From Actinoplanes sandaracinus (GTDB lineage Bacteria; Actinomycetota; Actinomycetes; Mycobacteriales; Micromonosporaceae), in contig NZ_JASCTH010000006.1 of the NCBI RefSeq assembly GCF_030009775.1, positions 243,562 to 307,561 of the forward strand: a stretch of 64,000 nt of DNA, written 5' to 3'. Positions 25,624 through 57,924 of this stretch are shown here, piece after piece (positions within the stretch are counted from its first letter, which is position 1; each line of letters begins with the position of its first letter). A model generated the notes under the pieces. It was not told the origin of the DNA. It saw only the letters and a list, made by a program, of their open reading frames with translations, and searched no databases. Made by a program: the position numbers and the translations under genes.

Positions 25624-26106
25624 TCACGGGTTAACGGAACCGGCCACGGCGGCCTCGGGCCGGGCGATGGCCAGCATCGACGCGACGACGGCGATGAGCC
25701 GTCCATCGACTCGCGTCTCGCCGCGCATGACGGCGCTGTTCTCTTTCAGTGACTCCACGACGACCTCGTGGCGCAGGACGTCGCCGGGGTAGGCGGAGCC
25801 GTGGAACTCGAAACCCCGGGCCGCCCCGAACATCAGGGTGCCGTCGAGGACGGTGCCGCCGTCGCGGGCGGAGAGCACCCAGAGTGCGGCACCGGCCTGG
25901 CCGAGCGATTCGACGAGCAACGACGACGGGTAGGCGAACGACGAATGCGGCAGCCCGTCAGCGAGACCGGCGAAACAGGGTTCGGTGCCGGTCACCGCCT
26001 TGACGGCCACGATCCGCTGGTTGGGCGTGTACTCCAGGACCCGGTCCACCTGAAGGATTGGGTGGCGGTGCGGCAACACCCGGGTCAGGTAGGCGTACTC
26101 AAGCAT
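25624..26106 (-). CDS. Hotdog dehydratase-like subunit (FabZ-type, His-poor)
   Basis: 160 residues from the ATG at 26106, overlapping the previous gene by 8 bp. FabZ-like features are LTRVLPHRHPILQVDRVLEY at the start, then PHSSFAYPSSLLVESLGQAGAALW where FabZ has His-Phe-Pro...Glu-Ala. The catalytic His position reads Ser/Phe-Ala-Tyr here, whereas the later Glu of VESLGQAG is kept. The companion at 26099 has both residues. A heterodimeric dehydratase in which each subunit gives part of the site is known for polyene type II PKSs and fits well. It would eliminate water from 3-hydroxyacyl-ACP to build double bonds. Confidence 0.8.
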   Translation of the reverse strand: MLEYAYLTRVLPHRHPILQVDRVLEYTPNQRIVAVKAVTGTEPCFAGLADGLPHSSFAYPSSLLVESLGQAGAALWVLSARDGGTVLDGTLMFGAARGFEFHGSAYPGDVLRHEVVVESLKENSAVMRGETRVDGRLIAVVASMLAIARPEAAVAGSVNP

Positions 26107-26515
26107 GGTCCCCGGCCTCGTGGACCCGAAGGTCCAGGGTGACCTTCGCGACCGTCGCGCCGTCCTTGCGGCGGCACTCGGCGACGACCAGGACCCTGGA
26201 TATGTCGTCCGGGTCGTCGCGCAGTTCGCACTCGGCGGTCAGCTCGTCCCCGGGCCGTAGCGGTGCTTTGAAACGCACCGAGCGGACCTCGGCCAGGGTG
26301 ACCCGGGTGCCCGGCTCCCGCCGGCTCTCGACGAGCCCGCGGCTGGCCTGATAGACCGTCTCCACGGTGAAGACGCCGGGGTAGATGGGAAATCCCGGGT
26401 AGTGGCCCTCGATGTACGGGTCGTCGGCCACGATCCGCTTGGTCACCGTCGCGCCGGCCGTGGTGAGCTCGACCCGGTCCACCGCGTCGAGCGGTACGGC
26501 GTAGTTTCGTGTCAC
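26099..26515 (-). CDS. Hotdog dehydratase subunit (FabZ-type)
   Basis: 138 residues from the GTG at 26515 with GGGAGGGAA on the - strand just upstream. The active-site region reads YIEGHYPGFPIYPGVFTVETV (shown to its first 20 residues the run is YIEGHYPGFPIYPGVFTVET), which keeps the catalytic His and Glu of FabZ. It continues with VRFKAPLRPGDELTAECEL and a C-terminal VAKVTLDLRV strand. It should dehydrate 3-hydroxyacyl-ACP after ketoreduction. It is translationally coupled to the second hotdog gene by an 8-bp overlap, so a heterodimer is likely. Confidence 0.85.
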   Translation of the reverse strand: MTRNYAVPLDAVDRVELTTAGATVTKRIVADDPYIEGHYPGFPIYPGVFTVETVYQASRGLVESRREPGTRVTLAEVRSVRFKAPLRPGDELTAECELRDDPDDISRVLVVAECRRKDGATVAKVTLDLRVHEAGDHA

Positions 26516-26595
26516 TTTCCCTCCCCATCGTTCGGCTGTGTGCTGTCAGTTCAGTCGAACGGCCTCGAGAAACACTTGCGAGCGGCTCGCGGGAG

Positions 26596-27333
26596 CTACA
26601 GCACGATTCCGCCGTCGACCTGCAGCACCTGGCCGGTCAGGTAGGCGGCCCGGTCGGAGGCGAGATAGGACACCAGGTTCGCCACATCGGCGACCTGGCC
26701 GAGGCGGCGCAACGGGATCATCCCGATCGCCTTCTTACGGGCCTTCTCGGGCAGCTCGGCGGTCATGTCGGTCTCGATGAAACCCGGCGCGACCGCGTTC
26801 ACCCGGATGCCGTACGGGCCCAGCTCCTTGGCCAGTGACCGGCTCAGCGCGTTGATCCCGCCCTTGGTCGCCGCGTAGTTCGCCTGGGTGGCGTTGCCGT
26901 AGACCCCGGCGACCGACGACACGTTCACGATCGTGCCCGCGTGCCGCTTCATGAAGCCGAACGTCACGGCGTGGCAGAAGTTGTAAGTGCCGGTCAGGTT
27001 GGTTTGCAGAACCGAATCCCACGCCTCGTACTCCATCAGGACCATGGGGGCGTCCCGGACGATGCCGGCGCTGTTGACGAGCACGTCGATCGGGCCCAGC
27101 TCCTCCTCGGCGCCGCGGACGAAGGCGTCCACGGCGGCCGGGTCGGCGACGTCACAGGGTGCGTGGTGCACGCGTACGCCGTGCTGTTTGATCTCGTCGG
27201 CGGTGATCGCAGCCGCCTCGCCGCCGGTGCGGTAGCAGAACGCGACGTCGTAGCCGTCCGCGGCGAGTTGGACCGCGACGGCCCGGCCGATGCCCCGGGA
27301 CCCGCCGGTGACCAGAACGGTGCGCTTCTCCAC
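26596..27333 (-). CDS. 3-oxoacyl-ACP reductase (FabG-type ketoreductase)
   Basis: 245 residues from the GTG at 27333, 5 bp after the MbtH stop. The NADPH-binding TVLVTGGSRGIGRAVA (residues about 5-20), DVADPAAVDAFV, LVNSAGIVRDAPM (NNAG-type loop), the catalytic Ser in IVNVSSVAG, then YAATKGG with Tyr and Lys, and NAVAPGFIETDM are all present, so the Ser-Tyr-Lys triad is complete. It is the only ketoreductase of the cluster and would act at every extension cycle on ACP-bound 3-ketoacyl chains. The absence of an enoyl reductase in the cluster is consistent with an unsaturated product. Confidence 0.92.
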   Translation of the reverse strand: MEKRTVLVTGGSRGIGRAVAVQLAADGYDVAFCYRTGGEAAAITADEIKQHGVRVHHAPCDVADPAAVDAFVRGAEEELGPIDVLVNSAGIVRDAPMVLMEYEAWDSVLQTNLTGTYNFCHAVTFGFMKRHAGTIVNVSSVAGVYGNATQANYAATKGGINALSRSLAKELGPYGIRVNAVAPGFIETDMTAELPEKARKKAIGMIPLRRLGQVADVANLVSYLASDRAAYLTGQVLQVDGGIVL

Positions 27334-27338
27334 GGCGA

Positions 27339-27560
27339 TCAGCTCCCGTCCGCGGCCATGGCGGCGACCAGGCTCCGCGGCCGCATGTCGGTCCAGCTGT
27401 GCTCGATGTGGTCCAGGCACTCCTGCCGGGACGCCTCGCCGTAGGTCGTGACCCAGCCGGCCGGTACGGCCACGAAGGACGGCCACAGTGAGTGCTGCCC
27501 CTCGTCGTTGACCAGCACCAGGAACTGACCTTCGTCGTTGTCGAACGGGTTGGTGCTCAT
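27339..27560 (-). CDS. MbtH-like protein
   Basis: 73 residues from the ATG at 27560, 11 bp after the NRPS stop. The family signature is full: [40 protein letters not shown], then [17 protein letters not shown], including the conserved Trp residues. MbtH proteins bind adenylation domains and are often needed for their folding and activity. The position directly behind the second NRPS gene implies that it serves these synthetases. Confidence 0.96.
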   Translation of the reverse strand: MSTNPFDNDEGQFLVLVNDEGQHSLWPSFVAVPAGWVTTYGEASRQECLDHIEHSWTDMRPRSLVAAMAADGS

Positions 27561-27571
27561 GGTGTTCCTCC

Positions 27572-42250
<14,679 letters not shown>

Positions 42251-42259
42251 TTCTTCTCC

Positions 42260-51202
<8,943 letters not shown>

Positions 51203-51236
51203 GACGCGTCCTCCAGGTAGTTGTTTCCGGATGCGA

Positions 51237-52013
51237 TTACTTGGCGCGGTACGCGCGGGTGGCCAGCACGGCGGCGATGGCCAGCAGGGCCAGGGTCAGG
51301 CCCACCGCGGCCGGTACGGGGTGCTGCATCGGCCACGAGTCGCCGGCCGAACCGGGGTTGCCGAACAGTTGCCGGCACGCCGCCACGACCACCGACAGCG
51401 GGTTCCACTCACAGACGGTGCGCAGCCAGGCGGGCAGCCCGGTCAGCGGGATGAAGGCGTTGGACAGGAAGGTGGCCGGCATGACCACGAGGAAGGACAC
51501 GGCACTCACCGACTCGGCATTGCGCAGCTTCAGCCCGACCAGCACCCCCACCCAGGCCGATGCGAAGCCCAGCAGCAGCAGCAGGCCGAAGCCGGCGAGC
51601 GCCGAGGTCAGCCCGTTGTGGACCCGCCAGCCCATCGCGTAACCCACCACGGCCATCGCCACGCAGGCGCAGACCACCCGGGTCAGGTCGGCCACGGTCC
51701 GGGCCAGCGGAACGGCGAAGCCGGCCACCGGCAGCGACCGGAACCGGTCGTCGATGCCGTTGCGTAGATCGTCCACCACGCCGAGCGCGGTGTGCTGCAG
51801 GTTGGTCAGCATCATCTGGGCGAAGATGCCGGCCATCAGGAACTCCCGGTAACCACCGCCCTCGACCTCGATCACGCTGCCGAAGAGGTAGCCGAAGATC
51901 ACGACGTAGGCGATCGGCATGACGGTCACGCCGAGCAGCCGCATCGGCATCCGGGTCAGATGCCGCAGGTGCCGGTTGGTCAGGGCGGTGGTCTGCACTG
52001 CCAGGGCGATCAT
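51237..52013 (-). CDS. ABC-2 type exporter permease (DrrB-like)
   Basis: 258 residues from the ATG at 52013, overlapping the ATPase stop by 4 bp. Six membrane segments are visible, near residues 27-48 ([21 protein letters not shown]), 60-80, 105-130, 138-165, 172-192 ([18 protein letters not shown]) and 232-252. The conserved ABC-2 stretch [15 protein letters not shown] and [16 protein letters not shown] identify the DrrB family. With the ATPase it forms a half-size exporter, presumably for the lipopeptide, giving self-resistance. It is in the operon directly before the NRPS genes. Confidence 0.9.
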   Translation of the reverse strand: MIALAVQTTALTNRHLRHLTRMPMRLLGVTVMPIAYVVIFGYLFGSVIEVEGGGYREFLMAGIFAQMMLTNLQHTALGVVDDLRNGIDDRFRSLPVAGFAVPLARTVADLTRVVCACVAMAVVGYAMGWRVHNGLTSALAGFGLLLLLGFASAWVGVLVGLKLRNAESVSAVSFLVVMPATFLSNAFIPLTGLPAWLRTVCEWNPLSVVVAACRQLFGNPGSAGDSWPMQHPVPAAVGLTLALLAIAAVLATRAYRAK

Positions 52014-52978
52014 GCCGGCACCTCTTCCGGGATGGGGCCGGGGGTCCGGCCGACCAGCGACAGGAACACGTCGTCGAGGGTGGGTGCGCTGCTGGTGAAG
52101 ACGTCGATCTCGATGCCGGCGTCGCGCAGCGCGGTGGCCGCGGCGGCGATGCCGGTGACCCCGCCGGCCACGGCCAGCCGGATACTCACCCCGTCGGCGT
52201 CGAGCATCGGCTCGGCGCCGGTCGAGGAACGGGCCAGAACCTGGACCGCGGTGACGGCCTGCGTAGCCGAGCGCACCCGCAGGTGCAGCTGCTCGCCGCC
52301 GACCTTGCGCTTGAGTTCCTCCGCGGTCCCGTCGGCGAGGACCCGGCCGTCGTCGAGCACCGCGACCCGGTCGGCGAGCTGGTCCGCCTCCTCGAGGTAC
52401 TGGGTGGTGAGCAGCACCGTTGTACCCAGGCCGACCTGCTCCCGCACGGTCGCCCACAGGGTGCGGCGGTTGGTGATGTCCAGGCCGGTGGTGGGTTCGT
52501 CGAGGAACAGCACCGGCGGGTCGGCGACCAGGCTCGCGGCCAGATCCAGCCGCCGGCGCATCCCACCGGAATAGGTCTTAGCCAACCGGCCGCCGGCCTC
52601 GGTGAGACCGAACCGCTCCAACAGCTCGTCGGCGCGCCGGCGGGTGGCCCGACGGCCCAGCCGGTAGAGGGTGCCGATCAGCACCAGGTTCTCCCGGCCG
52701 GTGAGCATCTCGTCGACCGCGGCGTACTGCCCGGTCAGGCCGATCCGGCGGCGTACCTCGCCCGGGTCGGCGGCCACGTCGTGCCCGCAGACCCGGGCGG
52801 TGCCGCCGTCCGCGGCCAGCAGGGTGGACAGGATCCGGACCACGGTGGTCTTGCCGGCCCCGTTCGGGCCAAGCAGGCCGAGTACCGTGCCGGCCGGCAC
52901 GCTCAGGTCCACCCCGTCCAGCGCGACCTGCGAGCCGTACGTCTTGCGCAGGCCGGTGATCTCGATGGCGAGGGTCAT
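52010..52978 (-). CDS. ABC exporter ATPase (DrrA-like)
   Basis: 322 residues from the ATG at 52978, overlapping the stop of the preceding gene. Motifs in order: Walker [18 protein letters not shown] (about residues 35-51), Q loop LTGQYAAVD, signature YSGGMRRRLDLAASL (about 138-152), Walker B VLFLDEPTTGLD (about 158-169) and H-loop-region TTQYLEEADQLADRV, in which Gln stands where His is usual, a known feature of the DrrA group. A C-terminal domain of about 90 residues (TLDDVFLSLVGRTPG at the end) is typical of drug exporters. It pairs with the permease at 51237. Confidence 0.93.
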   Translation of the reverse strand: MTLAIEITGLRKTYGSQVALDGVDLSVPAGTVLGLLGPNGAGKTTVVRILSTLLAADGGTARVCGHDVAADPGEVRRRIGLTGQYAAVDEMLTGRENLVLIGTLYRLGRRATRRRADELLERFGLTEAGGRLAKTYSGGMRRRLDLAASLVADPPVLFLDEPTTGLDITNRRTLWATVREQVGLGTTVLLTTQYLEEADQLADRVAVLDDGRVLADGTAEELKRKVGGEQLHLRVRSATQAVTAVQVLARSSTGAEPMLDADGVSIRLAVAGGVTGIAAAATALRDAGIEIDVFTSSAPTLDDVFLSLVGRTPGPIPEEVPA

Positions 52979-53994
52979 GACGTCACTCCTGAGGACGGGA
53001 AGAAGCCCGGGATCGACCGGCCGCCACCGGCCGCGACGACCTGTTCGAAGGCCCAGGCGCCGACCGCGAGGTCGAGTACGCCCAGCCCGAACGGCGCGAA
53101 GATGGCGGCCCGCTCGGGGTCGCGCCGCAGCCGCCCGGTGAGCAGGTCGGCCAGGGTGCCGTCGACGAAGTCCCGGTTCCCGGTCTGCTGCACGGTCAGG
53201 TGCAGCGAGGTCCGCTCGCGTACCGCGTGGTCGATGTCGTCGGTCACGTTCTGGGCGGCGAGGACCAGCTCCGGGCCCAGGTCCCGCAGCGAGAGGTGCA
53301 GCACGACCGGGCGGTGGGCCAGCAGGGCGGGGTCGTGCAGGTGTGGTTCGCCCGCCACGGTGGCCAGGACGACCAGGTCGGCCGCCATCGCGTCGGCGAT
53401 GTCGGTGCACACGGTGATGTCCTCCGCGCCGTCGTCCTTCAGCGCCGTGCCGAAGGTCGCCGCGGCGGCCGGGTCGAGGTCGTAGAGCCGGTAGGCGTCG
53501 ACGTCCCACTTGAGGTCGCGCAGGAACCGGCGCACGTGGTCGGCGATCAGGCCGGTGCCGATGAAGGCCACGGTGGGCGCGCGCCGGCCGCCGATCAGCT
53601 GCTCGGCGCCGAGCACGGCCGAGGCCGCCGTCCGGCTGGCCGAGATCACCGAGGCCTCCAGCAGGGCGTACGGATACCCGGTGCCGACGTCGTTGAGCAC
53701 CAGCACGGCGGAGGCGCGCGGAATGCCCTGCGCGGTGTTGCCGGGGAAGCTGGCGATCCACTTGATGCCGGCCACGTCGGCCCCGCCACCCAGATAGCCG
53801 GGCAGGGCGATGGCACGGTCGCGGTGGCGGTGCGGGAAACGCAGGAAGCTGCTGTGCGGCAGGGCGCTGTCGCCCTCGTCGTGCCACAGGTAGCTGAGCC
53901 GGACGGCTTCGACGCAGGCCTCGCGGTCGGCTTCGATCACCCCGGAGATGTCGGCGGCGGTCAGGACGGTCAGGTCGGGGACGGTCAAGGTCAT
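52975..53994 (-). CDS. sbnB: SbnB-like dehydrogenase for 2,3-diaminopropionate
   Basis: Member of the ornithine cyclodeaminase/mu-crystallin fold. SbnB oxidises N-(1-amino-1-carboxyl-2-ethyl)-glutamate, made by SbnA, to give L-2,3-diaminopropionate and 2-oxoglutarate with NADH. 339 residues from the ATG at 53994 (GAGAGGA upstream). Visible are SLWHDEGDSALPHSSFLRFP-like substrate sequence (LWHDEGDSALPHS), the GYLGGGADVAGIKWIASFPG segment, the Rossmann loop VAFIGTGLIADHVRRFL, and C-terminal GVLDLAVGAWAFEQV. The 10-bp gap after sbnA and the matching pocket of A5 support Dap supply. The frame open upstream is not part of the protein. Confidence 0.88.
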   Translation of the reverse strand: MTLTVPDLTVLTAADISGVIEADREACVEAVRLSYLWHDEGDSALPHSSFLRFPHRHRDRAIALPGYLGGGADVAGIKWIASFPGNTAQGIPRASAVLVLNDVGTGYPYALLEASVISASRTAASAVLGAEQLIGGRRAPTVAFIGTGLIADHVRRFLRDLKWDVDAYRLYDLDPAAAATFGTALKDDGAEDITVCTDIADAMAADLVVLATVAGEPHLHDPALLAHRPVVLHLSLRDLGPELVLAAQNVTDDIDHAVRERTSLHLTVQQTGNRDFVDGTLADLLTGRLRRDPERAAIFAPFGLGVLDLAVGAWAFEQVVAAGGGRSIPGFFPSSGVTS

Positions 53995-54004
53995 GTCGGT
54001 CCTC

Positions 54005-54988
54005 TCAGACCAGGGCCACGGCGCAGGTGTGATCCGCCCGCAGGCGCTCCACCCAGGCCGGGTCGTAGACGGTGTCGGCGTAGCCGGTGCCGCGGTCAGC
54101 GCAGAGGAACGCCACCGTCGGACGGGGGCCGCGGTAGCCGGCGAAGTAGGTCTCGATCGCGTGGTAGACGCTGCCGGTGGAGCCACCGGCGTAGAGCCCG
54201 TGGCGCTCGAAGAGGTCGTGGCAGCCCTGGATCGCATCCAGTTCGGGCACCAGCATCGCCTCGTCGATCTGCGCCCGCTTCACCAGCTGCGGCACCATGC
54301 TGGAGCCGAGGCCGGGCAGCCGCCGCGGGCCGGGCCGCCCGCCGAAGATGACCGAGCCGACGGCGTCGACGGCGATTACTTTGGCGCAGGGCCGGACCCG
54401 CTTGAGGTGGCGGGACAGGCCGCTGATGGTGCCGCCAGTGCTGACCCCGACGAAGAGATAGTCGATGTCGGGCAGGTCGTCCAGCAGCTCCCCGCCGGTG
54501 AACCGGTCGTGCGCGTCGAGGGCATCGGTGTTGGCGTACTGGTCCGGCCAGTACACGGATCCGGACGCGGTGCGCAGCTCCTGCACCCGGCGCAACCGGG
54601 TCGTGAGGTAGCCGCCGGTGCCGTCCGGCTCGGTGACCTTCTCCACCCGGTCGCACAGGCGGCGCAGGAAGGTCTCGGTGCTGGAGTTGATGTTGGGGTC
54701 GATCACTGGCACGAAGTCGAGGCCCAGCCAGCGGCAGAACGACGCCAGGGAGATGGCGAAGTTGCCGGACGAGGACTCGACGATGGTGGTCTTCTCGGTG
54801 ACGTCACCGCGTTCGACCGCGCATCGCAGGATCCAGTACGCGGACCGGTCCTTCGCGCTGCCGTTCGGGTTGACGTACTCCAGCTTCGCGAACAGGTCGA
54901 GGTGGTCGTGGCGAAGTTTCACCAGTGGTGTGTGCGGCATCGCCCGTCCCACCATGTCCAGGCTGGCCAGCAGGGCCTTCAGGCTCAT
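54005..54988 (-). CDS. sbnA: SbnA-like PLP enzyme for 2,3-diaminopropionate
   Basis: Cysteine-synthase-fold enzyme that joins O-phospho-L-serine and L-glutamate to N-(1-amino-1-carboxyl-2-ethyl)-glutamate, first step to Dap. 327 residues from the ATG at 54988. PLP Lys is in YVNPNGSAKDRSAYWI (about residues 38-53), the substrate loop in ESSSGNFAISLASF, and the phosphate-binding loop in VGVSTGGTISGLSRHL; SVIFGGRPGPRRLPGLGSS follows, as in SbnA. It is the first gene of the peptide block, so the block promoter should lie between 54989 and the hairpins at 55239. No strong ribosome site was seen. Confidence 0.9.
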   Translation of the reverse strand: MSLKALLASLDMVGRAMPHTPLVKLRHDHLDLFAKLEYVNPNGSAKDRSAYWILRCAVERGDVTEKTTIVESSSGNFAISLASFCRWLGLDFVPVIDPNINSSTETFLRRLCDRVEKVTEPDGTGGYLTTRLRRVQELRTASGSVYWPDQYANTDALDAHDRFTGGELLDDLPDIDYLFVGVSTGGTISGLSRHLKRVRPCAKVIAVDAVGSVIFGGRPGPRRLPGLGSSMVPQLVKRAQIDEAMLVPELDAIQGCHDLFERHGLYAGGSTGSVYHAIETYFAGYRGPRPTVAFLCADRGTGYADTVYDPAWVERLRADHTCAVALV

Positions 54989-55238
54989 GGGCGGTCACAA
55001 CTGGGCTCGATCATGTCGGACTCCCGAGGGTTGGGGCGTGGTAGTTCACCCTCGGCGACCCCGCTCGCGATGCCCTCGGGCCCGGCTCGAACCCCGCCGG
55101 GCTCGAGCCGGCGTCGACCGGATGTCGAGGCGTGCCGGGCACAGTGATGGATGTACGGCACCGGTGAACGCCACAAGCGGGGAACCGGCGACCGGCTCCA
55201 TCAGGGCCAGGGGCAGCCGGACACAGCAATACGGACGC

Positions 55239-55266
55239 GGCGCCTCTCCTGTCCAGGAGGGGCGCC
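55239..55266. repeat. Strong GC-rich hairpin in the inter-operon region
   Basis: GGCGCC-T-CTCCTG at 55239-55251 pairs with CAGGAG-G-GGCGCC at 55254-55266, one G-T wobble in 13 pairs, around a 2-nt turn. It lies between the terminator at 55307 and the start of the peptide block. It could be a second terminator without a T run or a protein-binding dyad. Confidence 0.55.
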
Positions 55267-55306
55267 GCCGCTGTTCCGGCCCCGGCAACGCAGACCACGC
55301 CAACAC

Positions 55307-55337
55307 AAAGGAGCCGCCTCGAAGGGACGGCTCCTTT
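55307..55337. terminator. Bidirectional-looking terminator between the PKS and peptide blocks
   Basis: A perfect 10-bp stem, AAAGGAGCCG at 55307-55316 with CGGCTCCTTT at 55328-55337, encloses an 11-nt loop. The stem ends in A/T runs that give short T tracts on either strand. It starts 13 bp after the KASIII stop on the - strand and should end the PKS transcript there. Confidence 0.7.
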
Positions 55338-55350
55338 GGCCGGACGGCGC

Positions 55351-56292
55351 TCACGGGCAGCGGATCACCTGACCCGCGTACGTCAGCCCGCCGCCGAACC
55401 CGAACAGCAGGACCGGTTGACCCTGCTCGACCTCACCCCGCTCGACCAGCTTGGCCAGCGCGATGGGGGTGCTGGCGGCGGAGGTGTTGCCGGAGGTGAC
55501 GATGTCCCGGGCGATCACCGCGCCGGTCGCGCCCAGGGCCCGGGCCAGCCCTTCGATGATGCGCAGGTTGGCCTGGTGCGGGACGAAGGCCGCCAGCTCG
55601 GACGGACGTACCCCGGCCTGCTCGCAGGCCCGTAGGGCGAGCGGGGCGAGGGCGGTCTGGGTCCAGTGGAAGACGCTCTGCCCGTCCTGCTGGATGCGGG
55701 GATCCCGGCCCTCGATGCGCACGGCGTCGCCGAGTTCGGGCACCCCGCCCCAGACCACCGGGCCGATCCCGTCCGGCGTGCCGTCGGGTGCCCGGGTCAG
55801 GACTGCCGCGCCGGCTCCGTCGCCGAACAGGATGCAGGTGCTGCGGTCCTGCCAGTCGATGAAGTCGGACAGCTTCTCGGCCCCGATCACCAGGGCGTTG
55901 CGGGCCGCGCCGGCCCGGATCGCGTGGTCGGCGGTGGCGAGCCCGTAGGAGAAGCCCGAGCAGGCGGTGCTGAGGTCGAAGACGGCCGGCCCGTTCATCC
56001 CGAGCCCGCGGGCGACCCGGCTGGCCACGTTGGGCACCCGGTCGACCGAGGTGCAGGTGGCCACGACGACCAGGTCGATCTCGTCCGCGGTCAGGGCGGA
56101 GGCGCTGACCGCCTTGGCCGCCGCCGCCGTGGCCATGTCGGCCACCGTCTCGTCGCCGGCGAGGTGACGCTGCTGGATGCCGACCCGGCTGCGGATCCAC
56201 CGGTCGTCGGTGTCGACGATGGTGGACAATTCGTCGTTGGTGAGGATGCGGGGTGGCTGGTAGTAACCGAGTGCGGTGATCCGTGTCGTCAT
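55351..56292 (-). CDS. 3-oxoacyl-ACP synthase III (KASIII/FabH-like)
   Basis: 313 residues from the ATG at 56292 (AGAGGA upstream). Start ITALGYYQPPRILTNDEL and WIRSRVGIQQR are FabH-like. Catalytic residues are all present: Cys in LSTACSGFSYGL (about residue 111), His in AAFVPHQANLRII and Asn in TSGNTSAASTPIAL. It primes chain assembly by condensing an acyl-CoA starter with malonyl-ACP, so its specificity sets the tail of the lipid. It is the last gene of the PKS block, 25 bp after the isomerase gene. Confidence 0.92.
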   Translation of the reverse strand: MTTRITALGYYQPPRILTNDELSTIVDTDDRWIRSRVGIQQRHLAGDETVADMATAAAAKAVSASALTADEIDLVVVATCTSVDRVPNVASRVARGLGMNGPAVFDLSTACSGFSYGLATADHAIRAGAARNALVIGAEKLSDFIDWQDRSTCILFGDGAGAAVLTRAPDGTPDGIGPVVWGGVPELGDAVRIEGRDPRIQQDGQSVFHWTQTALAPLALRACEQAGVRPSELAAFVPHQANLRIIEGLARALGATGAVIARDIVTSGNTSAASTPIALAKLVERGEVEQGQPVLLFGFGGGLTYAGQVIRCP

Positions 56293-56317
56293 CGAGCTGT
56301 CCTCTCTCGGCGGCTCG

Positions 56318-57022
56318 CTAGCCGCATCCACCAGGGCTGTCGGCGTCCATCGACCCGATCGTGGCCAGCACGGCGACTGGTGTCGTCGTCTCCGCGGTGT
56401 CCGGGGACGAGCCGGTCCGCCGGTCCTCGACCGCGTCGATCACCTCTTCGATCCGGTCGACCCCCCAGAACCGCCGGCGGCCCACCTGGAACAGCGGAAT
56501 GCCGAACACGGCGTCGCGGTGGGCGCTGACCAGCGCCTGCACCCCGAGTTCGCGGATGTGCGGGTCGTCGACCGCGGCCATCAGAGCCGCGCCCTCAAGG
56601 CCGGCGGCGTCCAGAGCGGGGCGCAGCACGACCGGGTCGCTGATGTCGGCGCCGCGGTTCCAGCGCACCTCGGTGACCACGTCGTAGAAGGCCCGTTCGC
56701 AGCCCGACTCGCGGGCCTTCAGCCAGCCCAGCGCGGAGGGCTCCCACCAGGGGTTCACGTCGACCGGCCAGGTCAGGTCGTGCCCGAAGCCGGAGGCGAG
56801 CCGTTTGGTGTCGTGCAGGATGTAGAGGTGCTTGGCCTTGCTCATCCGGGTGTAGTGAATTTTCGCCCCGTACTGCTCCACACCGGCCCGGGTGCGGTCG
56901 TCGGGGTCCCAAAACGGGATGTATTCGAATTCGGTGGCGAACCCGGGGACCCGGGCCTCCAGCTCGCGCAACGCCATCCAGCTGAACGGCGACTGGAACG
57001 AGAAGTACAACCGGTGGGTCAT
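56318..57022 (-). CDS. Thioredoxin-fold isomerase (HCCA isomerase/DsbA family), copy 2
   Basis: 234 residues from the ATG at 57022, overlapping the thioesterase stop by 4 bp. It begins MTHRLYFSFQSPFSWMALRE, as copy 1 does (YFSFRSPRSWLALR), and keeps ILHDTKRLASGFGHDLTWP, EVRWNRGADISDP and the end FGIPLFQVGRRRFWGVDRIEEVIDA-type (FGIPLFQVGRRRFWGVD). Again SPFS replaces a CxxC motif. An extra C-terminal tail of about 30 residues, rich in Thr and Pro, is not shared. The two copies are divergent and sit in different blocks, each next to an alpha/beta hydrolase, suggesting two isomerisation events or a heterodimer. Substrate inferred to be a polyenoyl-ACP. Confidence 0.75.
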   Translation of the reverse strand: MTHRLYFSFQSPFSWMALRELEARVPGFATEFEYIPFWDPDDRTRAGVEQYGAKIHYTRMSKAKHLYILHDTKRLASGFGHDLTWPVDVNPWWEPSALGWLKARESGCERAFYDVVTEVRWNRGADISDPVVLRPALDAAGLEGAALMAAVDDPHIRELGVQALVSAHRDAVFGIPLFQVGRRRFWGVDRIEEVIDAVEDRRTGSSPDTAETTTPVAVLATIGSMDADSPGGCG

Positions 57023-57924
57023 CGCCCGGCCCACAGCAGCGCGGAGCGCGTCTCCGGGTCGATGACGGCCACCTGACCGGCGTCCGGCCCCTGGCTGACC
57101 CCGTACCCGTGGGTAATCGCGGCGGTGGCGGTGTGTACCAGCGTGCCGGAGCGTTCGACGTAGGCATCCATCCGGCCGGCGAACATCACGTCCTTGATCA
57201 CGTCGTCGACGGTGAACACGGTGAGCAGTTCCTCCTCCATGTGGGCGTCGGCGAGGATCCGGACCTGCGAGCGGGTGACGGCCGGGATCCAGTTGCGTTC
57301 GGTCAGCATCCGGCGGATCGAGATGCCCTGGTCGGCCAGGTAGCGGTGGACCACCTCCTCCAGATTCCGGACGTAGCCGGAGTGCTGGATCCGGTCGGAG
57401 AAGTGGCAGTGCGGGTAGGGGATCGACTGGCTCCAGGTGAACCCTTCCCGCGGGCCGGCGGGAGCACTGGCCGGCGGCCGCAGATCGGCGAGCCCGGCCA
57501 CCACCCGGCCGGTCAGCCACTCCGGAGTGGGGCCGGCCCCACCGGCGTGCTCGGTGACGAAGGCGACCCGCAGCCGCCCTTTGAGGACCGGCACCCGTTC
57601 GCCGTCGCGGTAGACGGCCAGTATCACCGTGAAGGTGTCCTCGAACGTGCCGCTGGAGGTCAGGGTGGCCTGGGCGTGCACCAGGTCGTCGACGTAGATC
57701 GGCCCGGGCAGGCGTACCGAGTGCTCCACGAAGGACAGTCCGATGCCGTGGGAGTGGAAGAGCGACGCGGGCGACTGCCCGCGGTCGCGGTAGTACTGCA
57801 GGACGGCGTCCTCGGCCAGATAGACGAACTGCTTGAAACCGACCCAGGTGCCGATGTTGGCGCCCTCGTACCGGGGGCGGCCGGTGTAATAGGTGGTCGG
57901 AGCGGATTCGAGTACTGATGTCAT
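57019..57924 (-). CDS. Double-hotdog thioesterase-like protein
   Basis: 301 residues from the ATG at 57924, overlapping the hydrolase stop. Two hotdog repeats can be traced: GANIGTWVGFKQFVYLAEDA (residues about 21-41) with LPGPIYVDDLVHAQATL, and later HSGYVRNLEEVVHRYL with VTRSQVRILADAHMEEEL. This matches 4HBT-type thioesterases with two fused domains. It could release or edit acyl-ACP chains, or act as a dehydratase-like hotdog. A Glu or Asp nucleophile typical of the family cannot be fixed by eye. It is in the middle of the PKS block and translationally coupled on both sides. Confidence 0.65.
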   Translation of the reverse strand: MTSVLESAPTTYYTGRPRYEGANIGTWVGFKQFVYLAEDAVLQYYRDRGQSPASLFHSHGIGLSFVEHSVRLPGPIYVDDLVHAQATLTSSGTFEDTFTVILAVYRDGERVPVLKGRLRVAFVTEHAGGAGPTPEWLTGRVVAGLADLRPPASAPAGPREGFTWSQSIPYPHCHFSDRIQHSGYVRNLEEVVHRYLADQGISIRRMLTERNWIPAVTRSQVRILADAHMEEELLTVFTVDDVIKDVMFAGRMDAYVERSGTLVHTATAAITHGYGVSQGPDAGQVAVIDPETRSALLWAGR

